Below, piece after piece: positions 8,628-21,490 of a stretch of 64,000 bases of DNA. The position numbers were made by a program, and so were the translations under genes. Source of the stretch: Ralstonia sp. 25mfcol4.1. Its GTDB lineage: Bacteria > Pseudomonadota > Gammaproteobacteria > Burkholderiales > Burkholderiaceae. Positions within the stretch are counted from its first letter, which is position 1; the number at the start of each line of letters is the position of its first letter. The notes below the pieces were generated by a model, which worked only from the letters and a program-made list of their open reading frames with translations, was not told the DNA's origin and searched no databases. Location: the NCBI RefSeq assembly GCF_900104095.1, contig NZ_FNJO01000011.1, forward strand, positions 124,001 through 188,000, read 5' to 3'.

Positions 8628-9602
8628 TTACGCGGGACGGCCTGCGCTGTCGAAGATCGCCTGCAAATGGCGCGGATGGTTGAACAGTGTCGGGTGCAGC
8701 CCGGCGTGGTAGGCCCGCAGCAGGCCATCGAGCTTCCACTGTTGCAGGCGCGACCCAATCCGCTCGGGCGGGTGGGCCGCGATGTCCAGCGTATCGCTGG
8801 CCAGCGCGATTCCCCACAGCGCACCGTACGCCGGCACGAACGTGGCCAGCGGCGCCACGTTCCGGAATACCTGGCGCAGGCGCGCCAGCAGCAGCCGCGC
8901 GGCCTCGGGGCGGTGCCAGGGCGGACCCAGATGCAGCGACATCGCCCCACCGGCGCTCAGGCAGCGCCGTGCCGTCTGAAGCCCGTGCGGGGAGAACAGC
9001 GCGGCGGCCGGGCTGCCGTCGTCGGCCTCGGTCAGGTCATAGACAATCAGGTCGAACTGGCGGCCGGCCCGCGCAAACGCCTCCATCAGGCCCAGGCCGT
9101 CGCCAATGGCCAGGTGCAGGCGCGGATCGCCGGGCTCGTCGAGGGCGCCACGGTGAATGCCGGGCAGCCATTCGCGCGCCAGGCGGACGACTTCAGCATC
9201 GAGCTCGGCCACCACCACTTCCCGCATGGTGGGAATTCGCAGCAGTTCGAAGGCCGATCCGCCGTCGCCGCCGCCCACTACCAGCGCGCTGCGTGGCGAA
9301 CCGTGCACTGCGGCCATCGGCACGGTCATCAGTTCATGCTGGATATGGGCGTCGGCTTCGGTGCTCATCACGCGTCCATCCAGCCGGAAAATGCGGCCAA
9401 ATTTCGCATTCTCGCCAATTTCGACCTGTTGGTGGGCAGTGCGCGCCGCAGCCAGCACGGTGATATCGCACAGCGTGGTGCCCACACCGGGCGCCAGCCA
9501 TTCGGTCCACGTCTGAGACCCCCTTCGGGGCGCGTCTGCGCGTCCGGAAATGCCGCCTGCTTCTGCTAAAATTGCGGTTTTCCCGCCGTCAGGTTCTCGC
9601 AT
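8628..9602 (-). CDS. Spermidine synthase-like (polyamine aminopropyltransferase family) protein
   Basis: A Rossmann-fold protein of the SpeE family: [18 protein letters not shown] (near 105-122) is the nucleotide-binding loop, followed by [11 protein letters not shown] and [14 protein letters not shown], with the [18 protein letters not shown] segment near 75. SpeE transfers an aminopropyl group to putrescine; with no speD or speA nearby the substrate is uncertain. The start is unclear: ATG at 9602 overlaps the tkt start codon on the other strand, while the first conserved segment (TEWLAPG) starts only ~90 bp inside. A GTG at 9485 is a shorter alternative. Confidence 0.8.
   Translation of the reverse strand: MREPDGGKTAILAEAGGISGRADAPRRGSQTWTEWLAPGVGTTLCDITVLAAARTAHQQVEIGENAKFGRIFRLDGRVMSTEADAHIQHELMTVPMAAVHGSPRSALVVGGGDGGSAFELLRIPTMREVVVAELDAEVVRLAREWLPGIHRGALDEPGDPRLHLAIGDGLGLMEAFARAGRQFDLIVYDLTEADDGSPAAALFSPHGLQTARRCLSAGGAMSLHLGPPWHRPEAARLLLARLRQVFRNVAPLATFVPAYGALWGIALASDTLDIAAHPPERIGSRLQQWKLDGLLRAYHAGLHPTLFNHPRHLQAIFDSAGRPA
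9567..9573 (+). promoter_or_regulatory. Possible -10 element of tkt
   Basis: TAAAATT lies about 30 bp before the tkt start codon. The same TAAAAT-type hexamer precedes purB, the NUDIX gene and oxyR in this window. No convincing -35 was identified. Confidence 0.3.
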
Positions 9603-11637
9603 GTCTGCCCTCGCCCATCCCGCCACCAGTCCTTTCGCCAATCAACCCGTCAAGCTGATGGCCGACGCCATCCGCGTGCTTGCCATGGATGCCGTCCAGC
9701 AGGCCAACTCCGGTCACCCCGGCGCGCCGATGGGTATGGCGGACATCGCCGTGGCGCTGTGGGGGCGGCACCTGAAGCATAACCCGGTCAATCCGCACTG
9801 GGCCGACCGCGACCGCTTCGTGCTGTCTAACGGCCACGGATCGATGCTGATTTATGCCTTGCTGCATCTGACCGGCTACGACCTGCCGGTGGAAGAGCTG
9901 CGCAACTTCCGCCAGCTGCACAGCAAGACCGCCGGCCACCCGGAATACGGCATCACCCCGGGTGTGGAAACGACCACCGGTCCGCTGGGCCAGGGCATCA
10001 CCAACGCGGTGGGCATGGCACTGGCCGAGCGCCTGCTGGCCGAGGAATTCAACCGCCCCGGTTTCGACATCGTCAACCATCACACCTACGTGTTCATGGG
10101 CGACGGCTGCCTGATGGAAGGCATCAGCCACGAAGCCTGCTCGCTGGCCGGCACGCTGAAGCTGAACAAGCTGATCGCGCTGTGGGATGACAACGGCATC
10201 TCGATCGACGGCGACGTGGTGCACTGGTTTGCCGACGATACGCCGAAGCGTTTCGAGGCCTACGGCTGGAATGTGATCCGCGGTGTGGACGGCCACGACG
10301 TGGTGGCGGTCGATAACGCCATCGCCCAGGCCAAGGCCAGCGACAAGCCGACGCTGATCTGCTGCCGCACGATCATCGGCAAGGGCGCGCCCAACAAGGC
10401 CGGCGGCCACGACGTGCACGGCGCCCCGCTGGGCGGCGCCGAAGTACTGGCCACGCGCGAGGCGCTGGGCTGGGCCCACGCCCCGTTCGAACTGCCGGAA
10501 GACGTGTACAACGCCTGGAACGCCAAGGCCACCGGCAGCGCGCTGGAAAAGGCGTGGGACGCGCTGTTCGACGCCTACGCCGAAGTGCATCCGTTTGAAG
10601 CCGGTGAATTCAAGCGCCGCATGCGCGGCGAACTGCCGGGCGCGTTCGATGCCGCGGTGGATGCCTTCATCGCCAAGTGCGAGGAAAAGGCCGAGACGAT
10701 CGCCACGCGCAAGGCCAGCCAGAACACCATCGAGGCGTTCGCGCCGGTGCTGCCGGAATTCCTGGGCGGCTCGGCCGACCTGACCGGCTCGAACCTGACC
10801 AACTGGTCGGGCACCCAGGCCGTGCGCGTGGATGCATGGGGCAACCACATCAACTACGGTGTGCGCGAGTTCGGCATGAGCGCCATCATGAACGGCATCA
10901 CGCTGCATGGCGGCTACGTGCCCTACGGCGCCACGTTCCTGACGTTCTCGGACTACAGCCGCAATGCGCTGCGCATGGCCGCGCTGATGAAGATCCGCAC
11001 GCTGTTCGTGTTCACGCACGATTCGATCGGCCTGGGCGAAGACGGCCCGACGCACCAGTCGATCGAGCACGTGGCCAGCCTGCGCCTGATTCCGAACATG
11101 GACGTCTGGCGTACCGCCGACACGACCGAAACGGCCGTGGCCTGGGCCGAGTCGATCCGCCGCACGAACGGCCCGAGCTGCCTGATCTTCAGCCGCCAGA
11201 ACCTGCCGTTCCAGAAGCGCGACGATGTCACGCGTGCCAATATCGCACGCGGCGGCTACGTGCTGCGCGATGCAAAGAACCCGCGCACCAAGCGTCCGGA
11301 CGCCGTGATCCTGGCCACGGGCTCGGAAGTGGGCCTGGCCGTGGGCGCCGCCGATGCGCTGGCCGCCGAGGGCGTGCATGTGCGCGTGGTCTCGGTGCCC
11401 GCCACGACGGTGTTCGACAAGCAGGACGCCGCCTACAAGGCGAGCGTGCTGCCGGCCGGCGTTCCGCGCATCGCCGTGGAAGCCGGCGTGACCGATTTCT
11501 GGTGGAAGTACCAGGTCCAGGCGGTCGTCGGCATCGACACGTTCGGCGAATCGGCTCCGGCTGGCGTGCTGTTCAAGCACTTCGGCTTCACGGTAGACAA
11601 TGTGGCCGACACCGTTCGCGCCACGCTTGCCCAGTAA
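9601..11637 (+). CDS. tkt: Transketolase
   Basis: Transketolase moves two-carbon units between sugar phosphates in the pentose phosphate and Calvin-type pathways. The 678-residue product has the TPP/Mg site GDGCLMEG (167-174) with DDN (196-198), the N-terminal [12 protein letters not shown] (37-48), SNGHGSML (76-83), and the C-terminal pyrimidine-binding segment [12 protein letters not shown] with [16 protein letters not shown]. Length is normal. It is followed 85 bp later by gap, a conserved pairing in Ralstonia and Cupriavidus. Confidence 0.96.
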   Translation: MSALAHPATSPFANQPVKLMADAIRVLAMDAVQQANSGHPGAPMGMADIAVALWGRHLKHNPVNPHWADRDRFVLSNGHGSMLIYALLHLTGYDLPVEELRNFRQLHSKTAGHPEYGITPGVETTTGPLGQGITNAVGMALAERLLAEEFNRPGFDIVNHHTYVFMGDGCLMEGISHEACSLAGTLKLNKLIALWDDNGISIDGDVVHWFADDTPKRFEAYGWNVIRGVDGHDVVAVDNAIAQAKASDKPTLICCRTIIGKGAPNKAGGHDVHGAPLGGAEVLATREALGWAHAPFELPEDVYNAWNAKATGSALEKAWDALFDAYAEVHPFEAGEFKRRMRGELPGAFDAAVDAFIAKCEEKAETIATRKASQNTIEAFAPVLPEFLGGSADLTGSNLTNWSGTQAVRVDAWGNHINYGVREFGMSAIMNGITLHGGYVPYGATFLTFSDYSRNALRMAALMKIRTLFVFTHDSIGLGEDGPTHQSIEHVASLRLIPNMDVWRTADTTETAVAWAESIRRTNGPSCLIFSRQNLPFQKRDDVTRANIARGGYVLRDAKNPRTKRPDAVILATGSEVGLAVGAADALAAEGVHVRVVSVPATTVFDKQDAAYKASVLPAGVPRIAVEAGVTDFWWKYQVQAVVGIDTFGESAPAGVLFKHFGFTVDNVADTVRATLAQ

Positions 11638-11713
11638 TTTCCGCCCGCGCGGTCAGCCGGTGCGATGCGCCGGCGACCGGCGCCGGCTACCGGCTTTATC
11701 GATTGCACTCTAG

Positions 11714-12721
<1,008 letters not shown>

Positions 12722-12738
12722 TTGGTGCTCGCGTCATG

Positions 12739-12767
12739 AAAAAACGCGCCTTCGGGCGCGTTTTTTT
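12739..12767. terminator. Terminator after gap
   Basis: CGCGCC-TTCG-GGCGCG stem flanked by A6 and T7, so it can stop both gap and the convergent flavin reductase gene. Confidence 0.9.
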
Positions 12768-12786
12768 ATTTTCGGCCGCAGGGGGA

Positions 12787-13383
12787 TCAGGGTGTCAGCG
12801 GTTTTGCATCCACGGCATCGCCGTCCACCAGGAAATGGCCGCCCGCCACATGGTGAATGGTGCGCAGGCTGTCATGGCCGGTAAAGTGCCAGCGGCCTTC
12901 GCTGAAGACCCGGCTGTCGGCATGGGCGGCCACCACTTCGCCCAGGAACAGGTCGTACCCGGCCTGGATGGCGGGTTCGGGCAGCAGCCGGCATTCGAGC
13001 CAGGCCGCGCAGCCTTCCAGCAAGGGCGCGCCGATCACGCTGCCGGTAAACGTCTGCAGCCCGTAGGCGGCGAACTTGTCGATGCCTTGCTGTTCCAGCA
13101 TGGTCAGGCCGGAACTGGAGCCCAAGGCCTGGGTGATGTCGACCTGGCTGACCGTGGGCACCTGCAGGGCGAACTCGCCGCTGGCTTCCAGCAGGCGGCG
13201 CGTCCAGGTGGCCTTGTCCAGCACGACCGCCACCTTGGGCGGCGCAAAATCGAGCGGCATTGCCCAGGCGGCCGCCATGATGTTGCGCTGGCCGCCGTGG
13301 GCTGCGCTAACCAGTACCGTGGGACCGTGATTGAGCAGCCGATAGGCTTTGGCAAGATCAACGCCGAGACGAGGGGAAGTCAT
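12787..13383 (-). CDS. Flavin reductase-like (FMN-binding split-barrel) protein
   Basis: A 198-residue member of the flavin reductase/FMN-binding split-barrel family. It starts near NHGPTVLVSAAHGGQRNIMAAAW, a segment close to the FMN-binding loop of family members, followed by PPKVAVVLDKATWTRRLLEASGEFALQVP. The substrate is unknown. The ATG at 13383 is preferred to an ATG 14 codons upstream. It is divergent from phcA across a 294-bp gap holding a long interrupted palindrome. Confidence 0.82.
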   Translation of the reverse strand: MTSPRLGVDLAKAYRLLNHGPTVLVSAAHGGQRNIMAAAWAMPLDFAPPKVAVVLDKATWTRRLLEASGEFALQVPTVSQVDITQALGSSSGLTMLEQQGIDKFAAYGLQTFTGSVIGAPLLEGCAAWLECRLLPEPAIQAGYDLFLGEVVAAHADSRVFSEGRWHFTGHDSLRTIHHVAGGHFLVDGDAVDAKPLTP

Positions 13384-13483
13384 GATGCACGTCCGAAAAT
13401 TCCGAGGTAATGTGAGTGGGCGCAAGGCAGGATCGAGCCCCTTCAGGTCAATATAGCGGGCCTCGCGCGCGCCGGGATCGCGG

Positions 13484-13517
13484 TTTTTGACATTATCTGT
13501 CCCAATGTTGTCAAAAA
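13484..13517. promoter_or_regulatory. Interrupted palindrome between flavin reductase gene and phcA
   Basis: TTTTTGACA (13484-13492) and TGTCAAAAA (13509-13517) are perfect 9-bp inverted arms separated by 16 bp. Each arm contains an outward-reading TTGACA, a consensus -35 hexamer, but no clear -10 follows at 16-18 bp on either strand. An operator in the divergent promoter region is the simplest reading. The site is ~160 bp from the phcA start. Confidence 0.45.
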
Positions 13518-13677
13518 TCCCTCGATTACCGATTCGCGTAGTGCGAGAAATGCCGAATTTGCTTTTCCCTGCCGTTTTTTTCTCTTACACTCGGAAGAAT
13601 CTGTTGAAATCTGATGTGCAGCCAGTGAAAGTGGTGGGGCCATCCAGAAGCGCGAGACATAACAACCGGGCCTGATC

Positions 13678-14682
13678 ATGGTGAACGTGGATACCAAGCT
13701 GCTGGTGATTTTTACCGAGCTGCTAAGCAAGCGAAACGCCACTTATGTGGCGGAGAAAATGCATATGACGGCGCCCGCCGTATCGCATTCGCTTGGCCGC
13801 CTGCGCGAAATTTTCGACGACCCCCTCTTTATCCGCGTGCCGCATGGGCTGACACCCACGCCCCGTGCGCTGGAACTGGGTCCCAAAATCCGTGACATGC
13901 TCGACCTGTGGTCGTCCATCAACGAGGGCGATGCAGACAATTTTGACCCCGCGGTTGCCACCGGCACCCTGAGCATCGGCTTTGCGGCCGAACTGGGCGA
14001 TACCGTCTTCAATCGTTTCGTGCTGCGTATCAAGCAGCTGGCGCCGGACCTGCATATCCGGCTCGTGGAATCGCATTCGTGGGAAAGTGACGTGGCGTCC
14101 ATGCGCGCCAATGAGCTGGACCTGGCATTTTCTCCATTCCCGACCCGCCATCCGGAAATCGTCGAGGAAATGGTGACCTCGCTGAACCTGTGGGTGTGCG
14201 CGCGCAAGAATCATCCACTGCTCAAGAACGATTGCACGCTGGAGCAATACCTGGAGTGCAGCCATATCTTCATGGCGCATTCGGGCGGCACAGGCCGACC
14301 GGCGCCGGCGCTGATTCCGCTGGACTACGCGCTGCAGCAGCGCGGTCTGAAGCGCAATGCCACGCTGACGGTGCATTCGTGGCGTGCCCAGGCCGAACTG
14401 GCGGCGCAGACGGACATGATCTTCACGGGCAACGCGCTGACCAAGGACATGGCGTGCGAAACCTACGGGCTCAAGGCGTTCCCGCTGCCGGCGGAACTGA
14501 ACACGACGCTGGGCCTGAACATGTTCTGGCACCGCAGCCGGAATACGCATCCGATGCTGGTCTGGGCCCGACACCTGTTTCGTCAGGTCGTTGGAGAATT
14601 TGTGGGCCTGCCTCAGATAGCCGCGGCACGTACCCTGCGCGTTGTGACCGAAGCCGAACAGGACAATCTGCCGCAGGAATAA
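13678..14682 (+). CDS. phcA: LysR-type virulence/cell-density regulator PhcA homologue
   Basis: A 334-residue LysR-family regulator. The winged HTH lies at about residues 8-65 (NATYVAEKMHMTAPAVSHSL at 20-39, then FDDPLFIRVPHGLTPTPRA) and the ligand-type domain from about 95. The N-terminus and the tkt-gap-phcA neighbourhood match what I recall of PhcA of Ralstonia solanacearum, the output regulator of the Phc quorum-sensing system; a functional PhcA homologue has been reported in R. eutropha (Cupriavidus). The phcBSRQ operon at 41.5-46.5 kb supports this. A generic NodD/LeuO-like LysR is the alternative. It has its own terminator. Confidence 0.85.
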   Translation: MVNVDTKLLVIFTELLSKRNATYVAEKMHMTAPAVSHSLGRLREIFDDPLFIRVPHGLTPTPRALELGPKIRDMLDLWSSINEGDADNFDPAVATGTLSIGFAAELGDTVFNRFVLRIKQLAPDLHIRLVESHSWESDVASMRANELDLAFSPFPTRHPEIVEEMVTSLNLWVCARKNHPLLKNDCTLEQYLECSHIFMAHSGGTGRPAPALIPLDYALQQRGLKRNATLTVHSWRAQAELAAQTDMIFTGNALTKDMACETYGLKAFPLPAELNTTLGLNMFWHRSRNTHPMLVWARHLFRQVVGEFVGLPQIAAARTLRVVTEAEQDNLPQE

Positions 14683-14708
14683 GCGGCCGGCCGAGTCGGC
14701 ACGCCCAA

Positions 14709-14741
14709 CAAAAAACCGGCGCCAGGGCGCCGGTTTTTTGT
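14709..14741. terminator. Bidirectional terminator phcA / fur
   Basis: AACCGGCGCC and GGCGCCGGTT form a 10-bp stem around AG, with A-run before and T-run after, in the convergent gap. Confidence 0.9.
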
Positions 14742-14783
14742 TGCCTGCATGGTGAGGACCGGATCATGCCAGCCCCCCGCGGC

Positions 14784-15215
14784 TTATCGTTTGGGTCGGT
14801 GGGGGCAGTCGTTCTTGGTGCAGTTGCCGTACAGCGACAACGCATGTTCCTGCAATGCAAAGCCCCGCTCGCGCGCAATGCTCTGCTGGCGCTGCTCGAT
14901 ATCGCCGTCAAAGAATTCCTCGACGCGGCCGCAGTCCAGGCACACCAGGTGGTCGTGGTGCTTGCCTTCGTTGAGTTCGAAAATCGCCTTGCCCGATTCA
15001 AAGTTGTTGCGGGACAGCAGGCCCGCCTGTTCGAACTGGGTCAGGACGCGATAGACCGTGGCGAGCCCGATATCCATGTGCTCGTTGAGCAGGATGCGGT
15101 AAACGTCTTCTGCGCTCAGATGGCGCTGTTCGCTGGTCTGGAAGATTTCAAGAATCTTCAGGCGGGGGACGGTCGCCTTCAGGCCGATATTTTTGAGGTC
15201 CGCCGGACTCGGCAT
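14784..15215 (-). CDS. fur: Ferric uptake regulator Fur
   Basis: Fe2+-dependent repressor of iron-uptake genes. The 143-residue product begins with [19 protein letters not shown] (HTH), then [24 protein letters not shown], the metal-binding [13 protein letters not shown] (about 85-97) and a C-terminal Cys pair (NCTKNDC). Length and motifs are typical of beta-proteobacterial Fur. It is divergent from bamE, a widespread arrangement. Confidence 0.96.
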   Translation of the reverse strand: MPSPADLKNIGLKATVPRLKILEIFQTSEQRHLSAEDVYRILLNEHMDIGLATVYRVLTQFEQAGLLSRNNFESGKAIFELNEGKHHDHLVCLDCGRVEEFFDGDIEQRQQSIARERGFALQEHALSLYGNCTKNDCPHRPKR

Positions 15216-15415
15216 GGGCGTGACTCCCTAGAGTACAATGTCTGGATAGTTGAATCATAAGGGTTTTGGCGACAAAAGTCGCCCCGGTGCCATGGCGCCC
15301 GGCCGTCACCCGCAAGGTGGCGTACCCGCGATGCGCCTGGCCGTGCCGGCCGCCTCCGTTTGTCCGCGGAGCGTCGGTACCGGCACAGAACCATTCCCGT
15401 CTGGAAGCGAGATAC

Positions 15416-16030
15416 ATGCGTTCATTCCGTTCGTCCGCCATGCGCCCCGCGCTGGTGTCTTCCCTGCTGGCCGCCGCGCTGCTGGCCGGCGCCTGCTCGG
15501 CCTACGACAGCACGTCGCGCAAGGTGGCAGAGGCCATCACGCCATATCGCATCAACATCGTTCAGGGCAACTTCGTGTCCCGCGAGGCGGCTTCGCAACT
15601 GCGCGAAGGCATGACGCGCGACCAGGTCCGCTTCCTGCTGGGTACGCCTCTGCTGCAGGACGTGTTCCACGGCAATCGCTGGGACTACTATTTCTCGTTC
15701 CGCCGGGGCAGCACGCCGGTGGTGCAGTCGCGCCAGTTCACGGTTTTCTTCGATGACGACAAGCTGGTGAAGTGGCAGGGCGCTGATTTGCCGTCGGAAT
15801 ACGAGCTGATTGCCGAAATCGACGGCATGAAGGCCGCGCAACGCAACCAGAAGATCGGCATTGCGACGTCCAGCGCCAGTACTGCCCAGCCGGCGTCCGC
15901 ACCGGCCGCCACGGGTGCCTCGGCTCCGGAAGCCGCGCCGGCGCCGGCCGCCGAATCGACGCCTCCTGCCTCGGAGCCGGCCGCCCAGGCACCGGCCACG
16001 AGCGCCACCCCGGACAAACCGGCCAGCTGA
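15416..16030 (+). CDS. bamE: Outer-membrane assembly lipoprotein BamE (SmpA/OmlA)
   Basis: BamE is a lipoprotein of the BAM complex that inserts beta-barrels into the outer membrane. The 204-residue product has an N-terminal signal with candidate lipid Cys27 in LLAGAC (position -3 is Ala, so the lipobox is not ideal), then the SmpA/OmlA domain at about 40-130 ([36 protein letters not shown]). From about residue 145 a tail rich in Ala, Pro, Ser and Glu extends for some 60 residues, longer than the ~110-residue E. coli protein. Divergent from fur; dapB follows 104 bp later. Confidence 0.93.
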   Translation: MRSFRSSAMRPALVSSLLAAALLAGACSAYDSTSRKVAEAITPYRINIVQGNFVSREAASQLREGMTRDQVRFLLGTPLLQDVFHGNRWDYYFSFRRGSTPVVQSRQFTVFFDDDKLVKWQGADLPSEYELIAEIDGMKAAQRNQKIGIATSSASTAQPASAPAATGASAPEAAPAPAAESTPPASEPAAQAPATSATPDKPAS

Positions 16031-16134
16031 TCGGGAGCCGGCTCCGGCCGGTTGCCGCCCATCGCATCCGTGCGCCCGGCCTGTATGGCCGGGTCGCAGC
16101 CTTCCCAGTCTTTCCGACACCGCAACGCCACGCC

Positions 16135-16932
16135 ATGAAAATCGCCATCGCAGGTGCCTCCGGCCGCATGGGCCGCATGCTGATCGAAACCGTTCTGAAT
16201 ACCGAGGGCGTCACGCTGGCGGGTGCGCTGGAGCATGCCTCGTCGCCCGCGCTGGGCCAGGATGCCGGCTTGTTCCTGGGCCGCGACACGGGCGTCAAGA
16301 TCTCGTCCGATATCGACGCCGTGCTCGGCGCCGCCGATTGCCTGATCGACTTCACGCGCCCCGAAGGCACGCTGGTCCACCTGGACGCGGCAAAGCGCCT
16401 GGGCAAGAAGATCGTGGTCGGCACGACGGGCTTCGACGCCGCCGGCAAGCAGGCCCTGGCCGACGCCGCCAAGTCGATCGGGGTGGTGTTCGCGTCGAAC
16501 TTCAGCGTGGGGGTGAACGCCACGTTCAAGCTGCTCGAAGTGGCCGCCAAGCTGCTGTCGACGGGCTACGACATCGAAGTGATCGAAGCGCATCATCGCC
16601 ACAAGGTGGATGCGCCGTCGGGCACTGCGCTGACGATGGGGGAGGTGATCGCGAATGCGCTTGGCCGCAACCTCGACGACTGCGCCGTATATGCCCGCGA
16701 AGGCCACACGGGTCCGCGCGATCCGAAATCGATCGGTTTTGCCACGATCCGCGGCGGCGATATCGTGGGCGACCATACGGTGATGTTCGCCGGTATCGGG
16801 GAGCGCATCGAGATCAGCCACAAGTCGTCCAGCCGCCAGTCGTACGCCGATGGCGCGGTGCGCGCCGCCCGCTTCCTGTCCGACAAGCCCAGCGGCATGT
16901 TCGACATGCAGGATGTGCTGGGCCTGAAGTAA
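16135..16932 (+). CDS. dapB: 4-hydroxy-tetrahydrodipicolinate reductase
   Basis: Second committed enzyme of the diaminopimelate/lysine pathway, reducing the DapA product with NAD(P)H. The 265-residue product shows the nucleotide-binding loop [13 protein letters not shown] (4-16), VVGTTGFD near 97 and the substrate-binding [16 protein letters not shown] near 152-167. Length and motifs are typical. A DapA-family gene lies 14 kb away but is probably not the main dapA. Confidence 0.96.
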   Translation: MKIAIAGASGRMGRMLIETVLNTEGVTLAGALEHASSPALGQDAGLFLGRDTGVKISSDIDAVLGAADCLIDFTRPEGTLVHLDAAKRLGKKIVVGTTGFDAAGKQALADAAKSIGVVFASNFSVGVNATFKLLEVAAKLLSTGYDIEVIEAHHRHKVDAPSGTALTMGEVIANALGRNLDDCAVYAREGHTGPRDPKSIGFATIRGGDIVGDHTVMFAGIGERIEISHKSSSRQSYADGAVRAARFLSDKPSGMFDMQDVLGLK

Positions 16933-17017
16933 CCCGCTGCCGCGCGGCTCGCCATGGCGGGCTGCTCGCGCCTTTGGGCGCCGCCGTGGCAGGGCCGGAA
17001 TCGTCGTCGGCCACGGT

Positions 17018-17023
17018 TATAAT
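17018..17023 (+). promoter_or_regulatory. -10 element upstream of leuS
   Basis: A perfect TATAAT lies about 85 bp before the leuS start. The -35 region is not distinct. Confidence 0.45.
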
Positions 17024-17080
17024 CGTCTCTTTCGCTTTTCCGATCCCCCCGGCCGCCGGCGCGCCAGTCGCCGCGCGTGA

Positions 17081-19729
<2,649 letters not shown>

Positions 19730-19755
19730 GCCACACAGCCAGGAAGACACAAGCA

Positions 19756-20271
19756 ATGGATCGACCGGACATGGGACGCCGCGGATTTCTCGCCATCGGG
19801 GCTGCAATGGCGGCGGCCGGCTTGCTGGCCGGCTGCGGCTTTCACATGCGCGGGAACGCCGATTTCGCATTCAAGCGGCTCTACATCGGCCTGCCGCCCA
19901 ATTCGCTGATGGGCGCCGACCTGCGCCGCAATATCCGCAACGGCTCCGACACGAAGGTCGTGGAGGAGCGCGAGGAAGCGGACGCGTTGCTGGACGTGCT
20001 GGCCGATACGCGCGGCAAGTCGATCCTGTCGATCACGGCCCAGGGCGTGGTGCGCGAATACCGGCTGACCCAGCGTTTCAGCTTCCGGCTGCGCGATGCC
20101 GCCGGCAAGGAACTGATTCCGGCGTCGACGCTGGTCCTGACGCGCGACCTGACGTACAACGAAGCCAATACGCTGGCCAAGGACTACGAAGAGCAGCAGC
20201 TGTACCGCGATATGCAGAAGGACATCGTGCAGCAGCTGATGCGCCGCCTGGCAGCGGTCAAGACGATCTGA
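19756..20271 (+). CDS. lptE: LPS-assembly lipoprotein LptE
   Basis: LptE plugs the LptD barrel that delivers lipopolysaccharide to the outer leaflet. The 171-residue product has an N-terminal signal and clear lipobox LLAGC (Cys27) followed by GFHMRGN, the usual LptE N-terminus, then the LptE domain (FKRLYIGLPPNS, YRLTQRFSF, LTYNEANTLAKDYEEQQLYRD in two parts) and the C-terminal VQQLMRRL helix. Position between leuS and holA confirms the assignment. Confidence 0.95.
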   Translation: MDRPDMGRRGFLAIGAAMAAAGLLAGCGFHMRGNADFAFKRLYIGLPPNSLMGADLRRNIRNGSDTKVVEEREEADALLDVLADTRGKSILSITAQGVVREYRLTQRFSFRLRDAAGKELIPASTLVLTRDLTYNEANTLAKDYEEQQLYRDMQKDIVQQLMRRLAAVKTI

Positions 20272-20314
20272 TCGCGGCCGCGCGCGGATCGCTTCGCAGG
20301 CACAGGGCAACACG

Positions 20315-21385
20315 ATGCAGCTCAAGCTCGACGGACTCGATGCACACCTGAAGCAGGCCCAGGCCAGGGGCCTGGCGCCGCTCTACGTGGTGCATGGCGA
20401 CGAGCACTTGCTGGTGCTGGAGGCGGTGGACCGCCTGCGCCGCGCGGCGCGGGACTCGGGCTTTACCGAGCGCGAAGTGCTGGTGGCCGAGCGCGGCTTC
20501 CAGTGGGGCCAGGTCACCGAGGCCCAGCAGTCGATGTCACTGTTCGGCGACCGCAAGATCGTGGAACTGCGCGTGCCGTCGGGCAAGCCCGGCAAGGATG
20601 GCGGCGAGGCATTGCGCGCCGTGGCAGCCCAGCCGTCACCGGACGTGGTGATGCTGGTCACGTTGCCAAGGCTCGACTTCGCCACGTCGAAATCGGCCTG
20701 GTTCCAGGCGCTGGAGTCGGCCGGGGTATCGATCAAGGTGGATGCCGTGGACCGCACGCGCCTGCCTGCCTGGGTGGGCGAGCGGCTGGCCCTGCAGCAG
20801 CAGCGCGTGGAACCGGGCGAGCCCGGCCGGCGCTCGCTGCAGTTCATCGCCGACAAGGTGGAAGGCAACCTGCTGGCCGCGCACCAGGAAATCCAGAAAC
20901 TGGGGCTGCTGTACCCGGCGGGCGTGCTGACGTTCGACAAGGTGCACGACGCGGTGCTGAACGTGGCCCGCTACGACGTGTTCAAGCTGTCAGAGGCGAT
21001 GCTCGGCGGCGATGTGCCGCGCCTGACGCGCATGCTCGAAGGGCTGCGCGGCGAGGGCGAGGCCACGGTGCTGGTCCTGTGGGCGTTGACCGAGGAAATT
21101 CGCGTATTATCCAAGGTCCGGCAAGGGCTGGCGGCTGGCAAGCCGGCGGGTGTGCTGATGCGCGAACTGCGCGTCTGGGGCCCGCGTGAGCGCCTGGTGC
21201 CACAGGCTGCGCAACGGTTGTCGATGCCGCAGCTGGAGGCCGCGCTGGCCATGGCCGCGCGGCTGGACCGCCAGGTCAAGGGCCTGGCCGACCTGCCAGG
21301 CGCCGGTGGCGCGGCGGGCAGCCTGCCAGCCGAACCATGGGACGGCCTGCTGCAGCTTGCGCTGCTGATCGCGCGGCCAGCCTGA
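20315..21385 (+). CDS. holA: DNA polymerase III delta subunit
   Basis: Clamp-loader subunit that opens the beta sliding clamp. The 356-residue product begins with MQLKLDGLDAHL, then LAPLYVVHGDEHLLVLEAVD and a SLFGDRKIVELRVPSGKPGK segment, as in HolA. C-terminal helices include the DVFKLSEAMLGGD stretch. Length is normal, and the leuS-lptE-holA order is conserved. Confidence 0.95.
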   Translation: MQLKLDGLDAHLKQAQARGLAPLYVVHGDEHLLVLEAVDRLRRAARDSGFTEREVLVAERGFQWGQVTEAQQSMSLFGDRKIVELRVPSGKPGKDGGEALRAVAAQPSPDVVMLVTLPRLDFATSKSAWFQALESAGVSIKVDAVDRTRLPAWVGERLALQQQRVEPGEPGRRSLQFIADKVEGNLLAAHQEIQKLGLLYPAGVLTFDKVHDAVLNVARYDVFKLSEAMLGGDVPRLTRMLEGLRGEGEATVLVLWALTEEIRVLSKVRQGLAAGKPAGVLMRELRVWGPRERLVPQAAQRLSMPQLEAALAMAARLDRQVKGLADLPGAGGAAGSLPAEPWDGLLQLALLIARPA

Positions 21386-21490
21386 CGTCCCGGACCCAGG
21401 CAGCGAACCAACCAGATTACTGCCGGCAGCCGCGCCGGCGCTTCGACATCGCGGCACCCACAGCAGACCGGGCTGGACCCGGACACCATC

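Noticed and set aside
9589-11580. A 663-codon minus-strand frame opposite tkt, and a similar 675-codon frame opposite maeB (3168-5195)
   Set aside because: Both follow the antisense frame favoured by high third-position GC and lack motifs; the sense genes are certain.
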